Source: Pontimonas salivibrio (GTDB taxonomy: Bacteria; Actinomycetota; Actinomycetes; Actinomycetales; Microbacteriaceae). From it: 64,000 bases of DNA. The stretch covers positions 1,612,001 through 1,676,000 of the forward strand of contig NZ_CP026923.1 in the NCBI RefSeq assembly GCF_002950575.1, given 5' to 3'. The position numbers and the translations under genes were made by a program. The notes beneath the pieces were generated by a model, which made no database searches, was not told the origin of the DNA, and saw only the letters and a program-made list of their open reading frames with translations. Shown in pieces: positions 53,468-62,625 of this stretch (position 1 is the first letter of the stretch; each line of letters starts with the position of its first letter).

Positions 53468-55381
53468 ATGAGTATGGGTTTTGGTCCCCGCCGGCTGCGC
53501 GGAACACAGGCATCTCCCCGCAGGAGCGACCTCGATGACGACGGTGCGCCAAAGGCGCGCTTCCGCCAGTTACTGCCCTACCTGTTGGAGCACAAAAAAG
53601 TTCTCGGTGTGGTCATTGCCCTGAGCGCATTGGGAGCCCTGACCGGGCTTGCCCAGCCGCTATTGGTGGCCGAGGTCATTAGCCGCGTCGAGGCGGGCCT
53701 CGAATTGGAATGGCTGGTGTGGACGCTGGTGGGACTGGTGGTGGTCTCGGCACTGCTCTCTGGCTACCGCCACTACCTGTTACAAAAAACCGGTGAAGGG
53801 GTTGTCCTCTCCAGTAGGAAACAACTCATCCGTCGAATGCTGTTTTTACCCATCCGCGAATTTGATGAGCGCCGAACAGGAGACTTGGTTTCCCGTGTCG
53901 GCTCCGATACGACACTGCTTCGCGCGGTGTTGACCCAAGGCTTGGTCGAAGCAATCGGTGGTGCGCTGACGTTCGTCGGAGCAATCATCGCCATGCTCGT
54001 GTTGGACGCGTTGTTGTTTAGTTTGACCATCGTCGTCGTCGCCATTGCGGTGACCACTGTGGTGACCCTCTCAAGGCGCATTCGAGTGGCCAGCCGTAAA
54101 GCTCAAGAGCGAGTGGGCGACCTCACGGCCAGTGTGGAGCGCGCCATTAGTGCCATCCGCACGGTGCGAGCGGCAAACGCCACCCATCGGGAAATCGACG
54201 TGATCGATAAAGACGCTGAGGGTGCCTGGCGAATGGGACTCCAGGTCGCCCGTATTTCTGCGCTGGTGGTTCCCATTTCCGGCATCGCCCTCCAGGTGGC
54301 ATTCCTTGTCGTTTTGGGAGTGGGTGGCTACCGTGTGGCCAGTGGCGCCATCACGGTGGCAAGTCTGGTGGCGTTCATCCTGTTTTTGTTCATGATGATC
54401 ATGCCCCTCGGCCAAGCCTTTGGAGCAATCAACTCGGTGAACCAAGCACTGGGTGCACTGGGTCGCATTCAAGAAATTATTGACCTGCCTGGTGAGGCAG
54501 CAGACGATGCGACGACCACCCAGAATGTGCCGACCTTGGCCGATTCAACACAGCCGGCCTTGGCCTTCCAGGGGGTCAGTTTTTCCTACCCCGAGCGTGC
54601 CCACCGGAGTGAAGCAGAAAAAGTTGTGGCCGAAGAAATCGGTGAAGATGCGGTCGCCGCGCTCACGGGCCCCATTTCGCTGGAGGGTGGTTCAACCCGC
54701 GCACCAGTGTTGACCGACGTGTCATTCGAGGTTCCACTCGGTGCCAGAGTGGCGTTGGTGGGGCCAAGTGGTGCAGGCAAATCGACAGTGTTTGCACTAC
54801 TTGAGCGTTTTTATGACCCCACGGCAGGCGTCATCTCCTTAGGCGGTAGCGATATCAGGAACCTCGAGCGTGAGGCCCTTCGTTCACAGTTGGGTTATGT
54901 CGAACAGGATGCACCAGTCTTGGCCGGGACCATCCGGCAAAACCTGTTACTGGCGGCCTCTGAGGCCACCGATGCCGACTGCATCGATGTGTTGCAAAGG
55001 GTGAATCTAGAAAGTGTGTTGGAGCGTGACCCTGCCGGATTAGACGCCCCCGTCGGTGAAGCCGGTGTGATGCTCTCCGGTGGTGAGCGTCAGCGTTTAG
55101 CCATTGGGCGGGCACTGCTTGCCGCACCGCCCATTTTGCTTCTCGATGAGTCGACATCATCCCTTGATGGCGTCAACGAACAGCTCATGCGGGAAGCAAT
55201 CGACAAAGTCTCCGAAGGTCGAACCCTGGTCGTCATCGCCCACCGGCTTTCCACCGTGGTCGATAGCGACCACATTGTGGTGCTCGACCACGGAAGAGTG
55301 GTGGGTGAGGGCACGCACTCAGAACTGGTGAAATCCACGCCGCTCTACCGCGACCTCGCCAAACATCAACTACTCGTGTGA
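53468..55381 (+). CDS. ABC half-transporter (fused membrane and ATPase domains)
   Basis: 637 residues if the ATG at 53468 is used; a GTG at 53417 and an ATG at 53474 are alternatives. Type I exporter: six hydrophobic helices from about 45 to 315, then a nucleotide-binding domain with GPSGAGKSTVFALLERFYDP (Walker A near 435), YVEQDAPVLAGTI (Q-loop), MLSGGERQRLAIGRALLAAPPILLLDESTSSLDG near 537-570 and AHRLSTV. The domain has a longer insertion than usual, about 20 residues (HRSEAEKVVAEEIGEDAVAAL), before Walker A. MsbA/LmrA-like; substrate not visible. Confidence 0.87.
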   Translation: MSMGFGPRRLRGTQASPRRSDLDDDGAPKARFRQLLPYLLEHKKVLGVVIALSALGALTGLAQPLLVAEVISRVEAGLELEWLVWTLVGLVVVSALLSGYRHYLLQKTGEGVVLSSRKQLIRRMLFLPIREFDERRTGDLVSRVGSDTTLLRAVLTQGLVEAIGGALTFVGAIIAMLVLDALLFSLTIVVVAIAVTTVVTLSRRIRVASRKAQERVGDLTASVERAISAIRTVRAANATHREIDVIDKDAEGAWRMGLQVARISALVVPISGIALQVAFLVVLGVGGYRVASGAITVASLVAFILFLFMMIMPLGQAFGAINSVNQALGALGRIQEIIDLPGEAADDATTTQNVPTLADSTQPALAFQGVSFSYPERAHRSEAEKVVAEEIGEDAVAALTGPISLEGGSTRAPVLTDVSFEVPLGARVALVGPSGAGKSTVFALLERFYDPTAGVISLGGSDIRNLEREALRSQLGYVEQDAPVLAGTIRQNLLLAASEATDADCIDVLQRVNLESVLERDPAGLDAPVGEAGVMLSGGERQRLAIGRALLAAPPILLLDESTSSLDGVNEQLMREAIDKVSEGRTLVVIAHRLSTVVDSDHIVVLDHGRVVGEGTHSELVKSTPLYRDLAKHQLLV

Positions 55382-55402
55382 ATTAACTGCTGGTGTGAAT
55401 TA
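55376..55402 (+). repeat. 10-nt direct repeat at the convergent gene ends
   Basis: GTGTGAATTA occurs at 55376-55385 and 55393-55402, 17 nt apart. The first copy contains the TGA stop of the ABC gene and the second contains the stop of pncA on the other strand. Looks like a local duplication that supplied the stop codons. Confidence 0.45.
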
Positions 55403-55987
55403 GTTGCCCGCGTGAAGGGTCGCACCGTGTTGGGCGAGCTCGTCCAGCGCGGCCTGACCACTCTGCGGTGCGACAGCAGCAATCAGGTCCGTCAAGATGG
55501 TGACTTTTTGCCCGACGCCGAGGGCATCGAGTGCACTTGCCCGAACACAGTGGTCGGTGGCAATCCCCACCACGTCCACTTCGGTGATCCCGTGTTGGGT
55601 GAGAACATCGGCGACGGTGTGACCATCCTCCGTTGTGCCTTCAAACATCGAATAGGACGGCTCACCCCTACCCTTTTTGACGTGCACACCAATGTGTTGA
55701 AGATCTAACTCTGGGTGATATTCGGCACCGAATGTTCCCGCCACGCAGTGCACCGGCCAGGTGTCGACAAAGTTGGGTTCACCATCGGTGGCGAAATGGC
55801 CACCATTGTCGTTATCGGCGTCATGCCAATCCCGAGACGCAATCACCAGCGCATAGTCGTCGTGGTGTTCGGCAAGAAACGCACTCACATCGCGTGCAAC
55901 CTGGGTCCCACCCTCAACACCGAGGGCGCCCCCTTCGGTGAAATCGTTTTGGATATCGACTACAAGGAGTCCTCGCACACCACTCAC
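55400..55987 (-). CDS. pncA: Nicotinamidase (isochorismatase family)
   Basis: Hydrolyses nicotinamide to nicotinate for NAD salvage. 195 residues: VVDIQNDFTEGGAL near 8-21 with the catalytic Asp, SRDWHDADNDNGGHFA near 50 with metal ligands, DTWPVHCVAGTFGAEYHPEL near 74-93, VKKGRGEPSYS near 103 with catalytic Lys and VVGIATDHCVRASALDA near 138-154 with the nucleophilic Cys. Starts with GTG 13 nt after the dacB stop on the same strand. Confidence 0.93.
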   Translation of the reverse strand: MSGVRGLLVVDIQNDFTEGGALGVEGGTQVARDVSAFLAEHHDDYALVIASRDWHDADNDNGGHFATDGEPNFVDTWPVHCVAGTFGAEYHPELDLQHIGVHVKKGRGEPSYSMFEGTTEDGHTVADVLTQHGITEVDVVGIATDHCVRASALDALGVGQKVTILTDLIAAVAPQSGQAALDELAQHGATLHAGN

Positions 55988-55999
55988 CCCACAGGTTGG

Positions 56000-57577
56000 C
56001 TAATTGTTTGAGTCATTCCAGTCTGCCAGGTTCTCCCCACACTGGGCTAGGGCCCCCACCAGCCGGTCGATGTCCCTCCTACTGGCATCAGATACCCGGT
56101 TACCGCTCAACACCACCGAAAACGCTAACCGGTCACCGGCAGACGACTCACCCTCCGGAGATTCCAGGTAACCCGCGAGGCTTCTGGTGCCCCGAATACT
56201 GCCCGTTTTTGCCTGCACCAGGCCCTGGAGGTCGCTGGAAACGCTCTGATAACGGTTTCTCAGTGAACCACTCTCGCCTGCTACTGGCAGGCCTTCTCGG
56301 ACCGGCTCAAGCTTTGGCGAGCGCTCGATGATGTGAAGGAGGGCAAGGACACTGCGTGGCGAGAGGGCACTGAGGGCGCTAAGCCCCGAACCGTCGTGGA
56401 TAACCGCCCCTTCCAGCAGGTCAGCTTCTGAAACATCCGCTGACATCCCATGGGAGCGGTCCACAACCGCTCTTACGGCTTCTAACACCGCCTCGCCCGG
56501 GGTGAGGCCCAACTCACCGCTCGGATCCAGGGAGAGTGCCACCTCCCGGGAAATGACTTCCGCGAGAGAATTATCGCTATCGACCAACATGATGCGAAGC
56601 AACTGTGTCAAGGGCGCTGAGGACACTTCGGCCAGTAGGCGACCCTCTGGTGCCCCCTGCGCAAAAACCACTTCAGGACTTCCCCCTCCGGAGCGCCAGA
56701 GGGCATCGCCAAACCACGTTGCTGCCCGCGCGCTGGGGTCTGTGGACCGGGGAGAGAGTCGAAGGGCAGGATCATCTCGGTCGCCGTCTACTTGAAGTGG
56801 ACTCACTGGTGCGACGTAACCTAACGCTGCTGATCCTGGTCGCCAAGAGTCATCCCAGTCAGCAAAGCGCTCATAACGGGAATCGTCTACCCAGACTCGC
56901 TCGATGACCGCACCAGTGGTCGGTTCGGACCCGGAACTACCTGTTGCCAGAGTTGCCACCGTCGCTGCGGCGAGCTCTTCCAAGTGGGCTTCGCTGTCGT
57001 AATAGTTCCCTCCAGTCGCCCTGGTCAGCGTCACATCACCACCACCAACCAGCCATATCTCGCCGGGGACATCCCCTTCCATCACCTTGGTGCGGAAGCG
57101 AAAATCGGGCCCCAAGGTCTCTAGGGCAGCAACGGCAGTAAAAAGCTTCACCACACTGGCGGGAGCCACTGGTGTGCCCTCGTTGATTCCCAGAAGCGAT
57201 GATCCGTCCGCACTTTCCTCACCCAGTAGCGACACGGCCACACCCCACTGCCCAGTGGCGCCCTGGGTCAGAGAGTCGGGAATCTGACAGGTGCGCACCC
57301 GAAGAGGCTGCACTGATGTGTCGAAATAACCTCCGACGCTTTCCCCTGCCCGCGACGTATCGTCGACCAGGTTCCCCTCCCGGTAATCCACTTCGTCACC
57401 ACCACGAGGGTGTGAGGGAAGGGCCTGCGGGTCATCAGGTTCTACCCCGAAAGAATCGTTGACGCCTGCATCCGCCTGGGTGGATGTTGCACCGAGGGCA
57501 AAGCCCGCCACAGCCACCAATACCCACACCAAGGCAGTGGTGAGTACTGGAAACACGTTCTTCACCAGTCGCTGCAC
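56000..57577 (-). CDS. dacB: D-alanyl-D-alanine carboxypeptidase/endopeptidase, PBP4 type
   Basis: Trims peptidoglycan cross-links outside the membrane. 525 residues: N-terminal hydrophobic segment (about 9-30, FPVLTTALVWVLVAVAGFALG) as signal or anchor, PASVVKLFTAVAALETLG near 137-154 with the SxxK nucleophile, DSDNSLAEVISREVAL near 331-346 with the SxN motif, and LVQAKTGSIRGTRSLAGY near 456 with KTG. The long insert between the SxxK and SxN motifs is typical of PBP4. GTG start with AAGGGGG 7 nt upstream. The tRNA-Thr gene lies just upstream. Confidence 0.92.
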   Translation of the reverse strand: MQRLVKNVFPVLTTALVWVLVAVAGFALGATSTQADAGVNDSFGVEPDDPQALPSHPRGGDEVDYREGNLVDDTSRAGESVGGYFDTSVQPLRVRTCQIPDSLTQGATGQWGVAVSLLGEESADGSSLLGINEGTPVAPASVVKLFTAVAALETLGPDFRFRTKVMEGDVPGEIWLVGGGDVTLTRATGGNYYDSEAHLEELAAATVATLATGSSGSEPTTGAVIERVWVDDSRYERFADWDDSWRPGSAALGYVAPVSPLQVDGDRDDPALRLSPRSTDPSARAATWFGDALWRSGGGSPEVVFAQGAPEGRLLAEVSSAPLTQLLRIMLVDSDNSLAEVISREVALSLDPSGELGLTPGEAVLEAVRAVVDRSHGMSADVSEADLLEGAVIHDGSGLSALSALSPRSVLALLHIIERSPKLEPVREGLPVAGESGSLRNRYQSVSSDLQGLVQAKTGSIRGTRSLAGYLESPEGESSAGDRLAFSVVLSGNRVSDASRRDIDRLVGALAQCGENLADWNDSNN

Positions 57578-57608
57578 GCACGTGCCCCCTTGGTGTGGGC
57601 GGAAATGG

Positions 57609-57681
57609 GGCCGGCTGCGGGACTTGAACCCGCAACCTTCCGATTACAAGTCGGATGCGCTACCAATTGCGCCAAGCCGGC
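57609..57681 (-). tRNA. tRNA-Thr (anticodon TGT)
   Basis: On the minus strand the acceptor GCCGGCT pairs with AGCCGGC. The anticodon arm is TCCGA-CTTGTAA-TCGGA with anticodon TGT (codon ACA). The T-arm GCGGG-TTCAAGT-CCCGC is canonical and the D-arm contains TTGGTA. The bases after the discriminator position read CCA (57608-57606), so CCA may be encoded. Confidence 0.97.
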
Positions 57682-57727
57682 AGGGCCTCTTAAGGATAAC
57701 GCCCCAAAGGAGATTTGTTTGCCCGGA

Positions 57728-57733
57728 TACACT
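57728..57733 (+). promoter_or_regulatory. -10 TACACT, leaderless GT2 gene
   Basis: TACACT, then TACGCC, then ATG 57740. 6-nt spacing. Supports the start at 57740 rather than an upstream reading that passes through the tRNA gene. Confidence 0.5.
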
Positions 57734-57739
57734 TACGCC

Positions 57740-58837
57740 ATGCCCGACACCCCACTTCTCACGGTGGCTGTGGCGATGTTTCAGTCAGAGGACACTATCG
57801 CTCGGGCCCTCCATTCGATCTACCAGCAAGATTTTGACGACTATGAAGTCGTCATCGTCAATGACGGGTCCACTGACAATTCTCTCCAGGTGGCCAAAGA
57901 CGTCACCCCTCCAGACCCCCAGGAATCCGGACGACCTGCACTCACCGTTCGGTTTGTGAACCACCCCAAGAACATGGGTTTAGGTCCTGCACGCACTACC
58001 GCGGCCACAGAAGCCATGGGCAAATATGTGGTCTTCGTCGATTCAGATGATGAATTACTCCCTGGCGCCCTCGCCGCCATTGGACGGGTAGCAGCTCACT
58101 CTTCAGCAGATTTATTGCTGCTTGGCACCCTGGAGAATAAGAGAGGGCGGGATAAACCCCTGCACTCCCCCGAAATGCTCACCCGGATTGCAACCAGCCC
58201 CACACCGTGGAATGTAGCCAACCACCCACAACTGTTGTTCTGGCCACCATCGACCTGGTCGAAAGCGTTCAGGCGCGACTTCATCATCGACGAAGACATT
58301 GTCTTCCCACCCGGCTACCACCAAGACGTACCCTCGAGCACGGAAGCACTACTGCGCGCAGAGTCTGTCGACGGTGTCGACCACCTGTGTTACCGCTACA
58401 TCCGGGGGGAAATAGGCAGCAGTGCCACCCGGTCAAAAGGGGAAAAAACCTTGGTGCGTATTGCCCAGATTCAGCGCATCCGGGAGAGGAACATGATTCC
58501 CGCGTTGCCAGAGACGATCAGGCAGCACCTTGTCGCAATGGTCGCCGTCCACCTCATTTGGGGAAACCGGGCGGCCTATCGCACCATGCCCGACCACCTA
58601 CACGAAGACTTTTTTCACGACAGCTCCGCCGAACTACACCAGTGGTTCGAATTCGCCAGACCCCAGAAGACCATCTCCAGTGAACCCCTCATGCCCACCA
58701 AAGAGCGCGAATTTTTCACCGTTGCCCTCCTAAGCGACGACTACCGACTCTGGAAGCACGCAATCAGCACCCATCAGAAAAAGCTGCGTTGGCAACGCCG
58801 CTTTGATCTGACCCGCTACACCCTGTTTAAGAAGTAG
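57740..58837 (+). CDS. Family 2 glycosyltransferase
   Basis: 365 residues. LLTVAVAMFQSEDTIARALHSIYQQDFDDYEVVIVNDGSTDNSLQVAKD at 5-53 is a classical GT2 N-terminus (NDGSTDNS); MGLGPARTTAATEAMGKYVVFVDSDDELLPGAL near 80-112 has the DSDD metal site. The C-terminal 150 residues are helical and basic and lack a recognisable acceptor domain. Poly-glycerol or teichoic-type transferases look similar; the acceptor is unknown. Isolated from the main glycan clusters. Confidence 0.83.
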   Translation: MPDTPLLTVAVAMFQSEDTIARALHSIYQQDFDDYEVVIVNDGSTDNSLQVAKDVTPPDPQESGRPALTVRFVNHPKNMGLGPARTTAATEAMGKYVVFVDSDDELLPGALAAIGRVAAHSSADLLLLGTLENKRGRDKPLHSPEMLTRIATSPTPWNVANHPQLLFWPPSTWSKAFRRDFIIDEDIVFPPGYHQDVPSSTEALLRAESVDGVDHLCYRYIRGEIGSSATRSKGEKTLVRIAQIQRIRERNMIPALPETIRQHLVAMVAVHLIWGNRAAYRTMPDHLHEDFFHDSSAELHQWFEFARPQKTISSEPLMPTKEREFFTVALLSDDYRLWKHAISTHQKKLRWQRRFDLTRYTLFKK

Positions 58838-58905
58838 TCGGGCGACGGTTGGCCGGAGGAACACCACGGCCTGTGCTGCAAACCGGCTCATACGGCGCCG
58901 AGGAC

Positions 58906-59781
58906 TTATTCGGCGCCGTCGATGTCTTCCACTGACGCAACAAAGGCCGCCAGGTCGGCAGGCGAGCGGCCCACATATTCTTGACCGTTCACCAACACCG
59001 TGGGGGTTCCCTGAACGATGGGAATTTGCGAGTTACGAACGGGGACCGGGCCGGTTCCCATTGCCCGAATCGTGGCGTCTTCTAGCCAGTCGGCGAAGCG
59101 TTCTTCCTTGATGCAGGTCTCGACCTCGTCGATATTGGCCACACCTGCTTCTTCCGCGAGGGCGACTAACTCGTTATCGCTCAGGCTGACCTGCTCGGGA
59201 GGAGCCGGTTGGTTGAACAGCAACGTTTCGCTGTACTCAAAGAAGGAATCCGGTTCCAAGTCCGCCACACACACGGCAGCGTTTCCTGAACGGGTGGCAT
59301 AGCGCTGACCCGCGGTCTGGGGGTCCCTAAACGACAGTGGGTGATATTCCACCGTCACAGTGCCACTGTCGAGCCAGTTGCGAAACAGCTCCGAATAGAC
59401 CACTTCGAACTGAGCACACGCAGGGCATGAATAGTCGATAAAAATATTGATTGCCGCGACACCGTCAGGGTTTTCCGACGACAGCGTCGGCGTACCCTCC
59501 GGCTGAAGTGCGTCGGTGCGCTCGGCGATGAAACCTTGGCCGATCTTGATCCCGTCACTGGCCATGTTCCTAGGCCCCGGACCCTGCGGGGTGACCGAAG
59601 AAGTGATGAAGAAGGTCACCACACCGATAATGGCCAGCACCACAACCGCAATTGAGGACTGCAGAACAATCTTCTTGCGCTTCGACTGCTTCGACTGCTG
59701 CTCACGCAGCTGGCGAGCTTTTTCCCGTGCCTCTTGGCGACGTTGATTTTTCGACTGTCGGGGCTCGGAGTAAGCATTCAT
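58906..59781 (-). CDS. DsbA-like thioredoxin-domain protein, membrane-anchored
   Basis: 291 residues. A very basic N-terminal tail with a Gln/Arg/Lys-rich, coiled-coil-like stretch (about 8-38), one membrane helix IVLQSSIAVVVLAIIGVVTFFI (about 38-59), then an extracytoplasmic thioredoxin fold with active site FIDYSCPACAQFEVVY (CPAC) near 129-144, a DsbA helical insert with two more Cys, and GTPTVLVNGQEYVG near 258 with the cis-Pro. Actinobacterial proteins of this kind aid disulfide formation in exported proteins. ATG 59781 is preferred for the compact tail; an upstream GTG is possible. Confidence 0.85.
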   Translation of the reverse strand: MNAYSEPRQSKNQRRQEAREKARQLREQQSKQSKRKKIVLQSSIAVVVLAIIGVVTFFITSSVTPQGPGPRNMASDGIKIGQGFIAERTDALQPEGTPTLSSENPDGVAAINIFIDYSCPACAQFEVVYSELFRNWLDSGTVTVEYHPLSFRDPQTAGQRYATRSGNAAVCVADLEPDSFFEYSETLLFNQPAPPEQVSLSDNELVALAEEAGVANIDEVETCIKEERFADWLEDATIRAMGTGPVPVRNSQIPIVQGTPTVLVNGQEYVGRSPADLAAFVASVEDIDGAE

Positions 59782-60045
59782 TCGTTGCGGGCTCTTTCGT
59801 GTGTGGTCTGTGACGGTAGTTGTTCGCCTGTGTGCGCTTTGCGGGGCCCAGACGGGGCTCGCACCGCCGGCCCTACATGCTACCGCCGGAAACTTGGAAT
59901 ACCGATTCGAGCGCATAGATCAGGTCCCCACGAGGCCAACATGCCATACTGAAGCTCAAGCGATGGCGCTTGGTGACAAGGGCCACCGTCTCATTCACAA
60001 CGGATCGTCCGGCACGTACCTGCCGGTGAAGAGGAGAAAAAAATA
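59782..60045. other. Divergent intergenic region of the thioredoxin and ATPase genes
   Basis: 264 nt. GAAGAGGAG just before 60046 is the Shine-Dalgarno of the ATPase gene. TTGGAA (about 59892) and TAGATC about 22 nt later could be a -35/-10 pair. A tRNA-like stretch was examined and rejected. No ORF of interest. Confidence 0.3.
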
Positions 60046-61146
60046 ATGGCTACTGTCACGTTTGACAAAGCATCCAGGCTCTACCCGGGAACAGAAATTC
60101 CCGCCGTGGACGAACTGGAACTCACAATCGAAGACGGAGAGTTTCTCGTCCTCGTCGGCCCCTCGGGCTGTGGAAAGTCAACATCGCTGCGGATGCTGGC
60201 AGGCCTCGAAGAGGTCAACTCTGGTCGGATCATGATTGGTGACCGTGACGTCACCGATATGCCCCCCAAAGACCGTGACATCGCCATGGTGTTTCAAAAC
60301 TATGCGCTCTACCCACACATGACAGTGGCCGAGAACATGGGGTTTGCCCTCAAAATTGCGGGTGTCAGTAAAGAAGAGCGCGCGAAGCGGGTCGAAGAAG
60401 CCGCGAAGCTTCTCGACTTGGAGCCCTACCTGGGTCGGAAACCCAAAGCACTCTCCGGTGGGCAACGCCAACGTGTGGCCATGGGTCGCGCCATTGTGCG
60501 TGAACCCCAAGTGTTCTTGATGGATGAACCACTGTCGAACCTTGACGCCAAACTGCGTGTCCAGACGCGCACCCAAATTGCGTCCCTGCAGCGTCGACTC
60601 GGAGTAACAACCGTCTATGTGACTCACGACCAGGTGGAAGCGCTCACCATGGGCGACCGCATTGCGGTGTTGAAAGATGGTGTGCTCCAGCAGGTGGGAA
60701 CACCACGTGAGCTCTACGAACGCCCCCAAAACGTCTTCGTTGCTGGCTTCATTGGTTCACCGGCAATGAACATTTTCGAAACCGACCTGGTCGAAGGTGG
60801 TCTGAAGTTCGGCTCGGCAACCATTCCGATCGAGCGTGAAGCAACCGAAGCGGCAACGTCGACCCACGCAACAGTGGGTGTCCGCCCCGAAGATATCGAT
60901 GTCCACACTTCCGGTGAGGGAATCCCCGCCACCGTGGTGTTGGTTGAAGAACTGGGTGCCGATGGTTACCTCTACTGCGAAGCAGAAATTGGTGGTCAGA
61001 CGACCGCGATTGTGGCCCGTGTCGATGGTCGCGAACACCCGGATAAGGGCGATTCTGTCGTGTTGATGCCGGTTGACCGTCACGTTCACGTCTTTGACAA
61101 GAACACCGGGGTTCGCCTGAACCGCGAGGTTGTCTCGCAGAAGTAA
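60046..61146 (+). CDS. Sugar ABC transporter ATP-binding protein (MsmK/UgpC type)
   Basis: 366 residues. LVGPSGCGKSTSLRMLAGLEEVNSG (Walker A near 36-43), MVFQNYALYPHMTVAENMGFAL (Q-loop near 83), ALSGGQRQRVAMGRAIVREPQVFLMDEPLSNLDAKLRVQTR (signature and Walker B near 135-172), VTHDQVEALTMGDRIAVL near 190. The C-terminal TOBE region (about 245-360) is typical of ATPases shared by several carbohydrate importers. No binding protein or permease is adjacent, so it is an orphan, probably a multi-transporter ATPase. A strong terminator follows. Confidence 0.93.
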   Translation: MATVTFDKASRLYPGTEIPAVDELELTIEDGEFLVLVGPSGCGKSTSLRMLAGLEEVNSGRIMIGDRDVTDMPPKDRDIAMVFQNYALYPHMTVAENMGFALKIAGVSKEERAKRVEEAAKLLDLEPYLGRKPKALSGGQRQRVAMGRAIVREPQVFLMDEPLSNLDAKLRVQTRTQIASLQRRLGVTTVYVTHDQVEALTMGDRIAVLKDGVLQQVGTPRELYERPQNVFVAGFIGSPAMNIFETDLVEGGLKFGSATIPIEREATEAATSTHATVGVRPEDIDVHTSGEGIPATVVLVEELGADGYLYCEAEIGGQTTAIVARVDGREHPDKGDSVVLMPVDRHVHVFDKNTGVRLNREVVSQK

Positions 61147-61173
61147 ACCTTCCCGCTACTCACAGAGTGCGAG

Positions 61174-61210
61174 AGACTGGGGTTACCGCTTAAGGCGGTA
61201 ACCCCAGTCT
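61174..61210 (+). terminator. Strong hairpin terminator after the ATPase gene
   Basis: 16-bp perfect stem, arms 61174-61189 (AGACTGGGGTTACCGC) and 61195-61210, with a 5-nt TTAAG loop, followed by TGTGTGT. The T-tract is interrupted by G, but the stem is very stable. Confidence 0.75.
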
Positions 61211-61280
61211 TGTGTGTCGTGAGTGTGTGCGTGGGTCGCAGCGTGAATTAGGCACACGTGAATCAGTCGAAGGAGTGTGG

Positions 61281-62558
61281 ATGTCGCCTCTGTCGATTCA
61301 GGCTGCCCAACCCAGCCCCGAGCTGTTAGAGCTGCCGTGGGAGTTGCCACTGGAGGCGTGGCCAGAAGAAACAGTGGCGGCACTACCTAAAGGTATATCT
61401 CGCCACATTGTGCGATTCGTGCACCTGGGCGACCACATTGTGGCAGTGAAAGAAACCACTGAAGAACTGGCCCGCACCGAATATGACCTCCTGAAGGGCT
61501 TAGGTCGACTGGAAGCCCCCGCGGTCGAACCTGTCGCAATCGTGTCCGATCGACGTGGGGCGGACGGCCAGAGCCTCCCACCTGCACTGGTGACCAGACA
61601 TTTAAAGTTCTCACTGCCCTACCGGGCAGTGTTTTCCCACACCCTTCGACCTCAAACGGCGACCCGGCTGGTCGACGCCATGGCGCTGCTGCTGGTGAAG
61701 TTGCACCTGGAGGGTTTCTATTGGGGCGATGTGTCCCTTTCGAACACTCTATTTCGCCGAGATGCGGGAGCATTCGCCGCGTATCTGGTGGATGCCGAAA
61801 CCGGCGCGCTGCACAGCGCGGGGTTATCGGACGGGCAAAGAGAAAGTGACCTCGAAATTGCCCGAGTAAACGTCGCCGGTGAACTACTCGATCTTCAAGC
61901 CGGTGGCCGACTGGATCCCGAAATTGATCCGGTGGAAATGGCGGGCTCCATTGTGGAGTCTTACCGGTCACTGTGGGAGGCACTGACCAGTCAGGAAACG
62001 TTTGATCGCTCGGAGCGTTGGCGTATTCGCGAACGCATCGAGAAACTTAACGCCCTCGGTTTCGACATCGAAGAGCTCAGTATGGCCTCCGACGAGTCCG
62101 GTACGACCCTGTCCATTCAGCCCAAAGTGGTTGATTCCGGGCACCACCAACGACGCCTGATTCGTTTAACGGGTATCGATGCGGGAGAAAACCAGGCACG
62201 GCAGTTACTCAACGACTTGGATTCGTATCGCGCGACGTTTTACCCCGACCAGGTCGTCGACGAAGAAATGGTCGCCCACGAATGGCTCACCCGCGTGTTT
62301 GAACCCGTCGTCAGGGCCATACCCAGGGACTTGCGCACCAAACTGGAACCCGCCGAAGTGTTCTACCAGTTACTTCACCACCGGGCGAGACTTTCTAAAG
62401 CCCAAGACCGCGATGTGTCCTTGGCGGAAGCACTCTCGGTGTATATCGATGAGGTGTTAAGCCACCGCCGCGATGAAGCCACCGTGATGGGACCCCCCAC
62501 TGGGGCCATCACTCAACCCAACCCCACGGTGGAAATTAACTGGCGAGACGTCGTCTAA
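61281..62558 (+). CDS. DUF4032 domain protein with kinase-like N-terminus
   Basis: 425 residues. The N-terminal half resembles lipopolysaccharide kinase or RIO-like folds (HIVAVKETTEELARTEYDLLKGL near 58-80, a LVKLHLEGFYWGDVSLSNTLFRRDAGAFAAYLVDAETGAL stretch near 137-177 with DVSLSN and VDAE in place of catalytic and metal loops). The C-terminal half (about 230-400) is the DUF4032 region. ATG 61281 follows AAGGAG by 5 nt. Located between the ATPase gene and rlmB as in related actinobacteria; function not established. Confidence 0.8.
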   Translation: MSPLSIQAAQPSPELLELPWELPLEAWPEETVAALPKGISRHIVRFVHLGDHIVAVKETTEELARTEYDLLKGLGRLEAPAVEPVAIVSDRRGADGQSLPPALVTRHLKFSLPYRAVFSHTLRPQTATRLVDAMALLLVKLHLEGFYWGDVSLSNTLFRRDAGAFAAYLVDAETGALHSAGLSDGQRESDLEIARVNVAGELLDLQAGGRLDPEIDPVEMAGSIVESYRSLWEALTSQETFDRSERWRIRERIEKLNALGFDIEELSMASDESGTTLSIQPKVVDSGHHQRRLIRLTGIDAGENQARQLLNDLDSYRATFYPDQVVDEEMVAHEWLTRVFEPVVRAIPRDLRTKLEPAEVFYQLLHHRARLSKAQDRDVSLAEALSVYIDEVLSHRRDEATVMGPPTGAITQPNPTVEINWRDVV

Positions 62559-62625
62559 GGCACAAAACTCACCAGTCACGGATCGGCAGTCGCTGATTGT
62601 TAACCGCTGACACCCAGCTACTGGT

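Noticed and set aside
57590-57739. N-terminal extension of the GT2 gene through the tRNA-Thr region
   Set aside because: The translated stretch AGLEPATFRLQ is a typical artefact of reading antisense through a tRNA. A TACACT-6 nt-ATG signal supports the start at 57740.
59840-59890. tRNA-like stretch (minus strand GGCGGTGCGAGC with flanking GC-rich arms)
   Set aside because: The T-arm does not pair properly with a 7-nt loop, no matching acceptor 5' strand or anticodon arm is found, so it is not a tRNA; at most a remnant.
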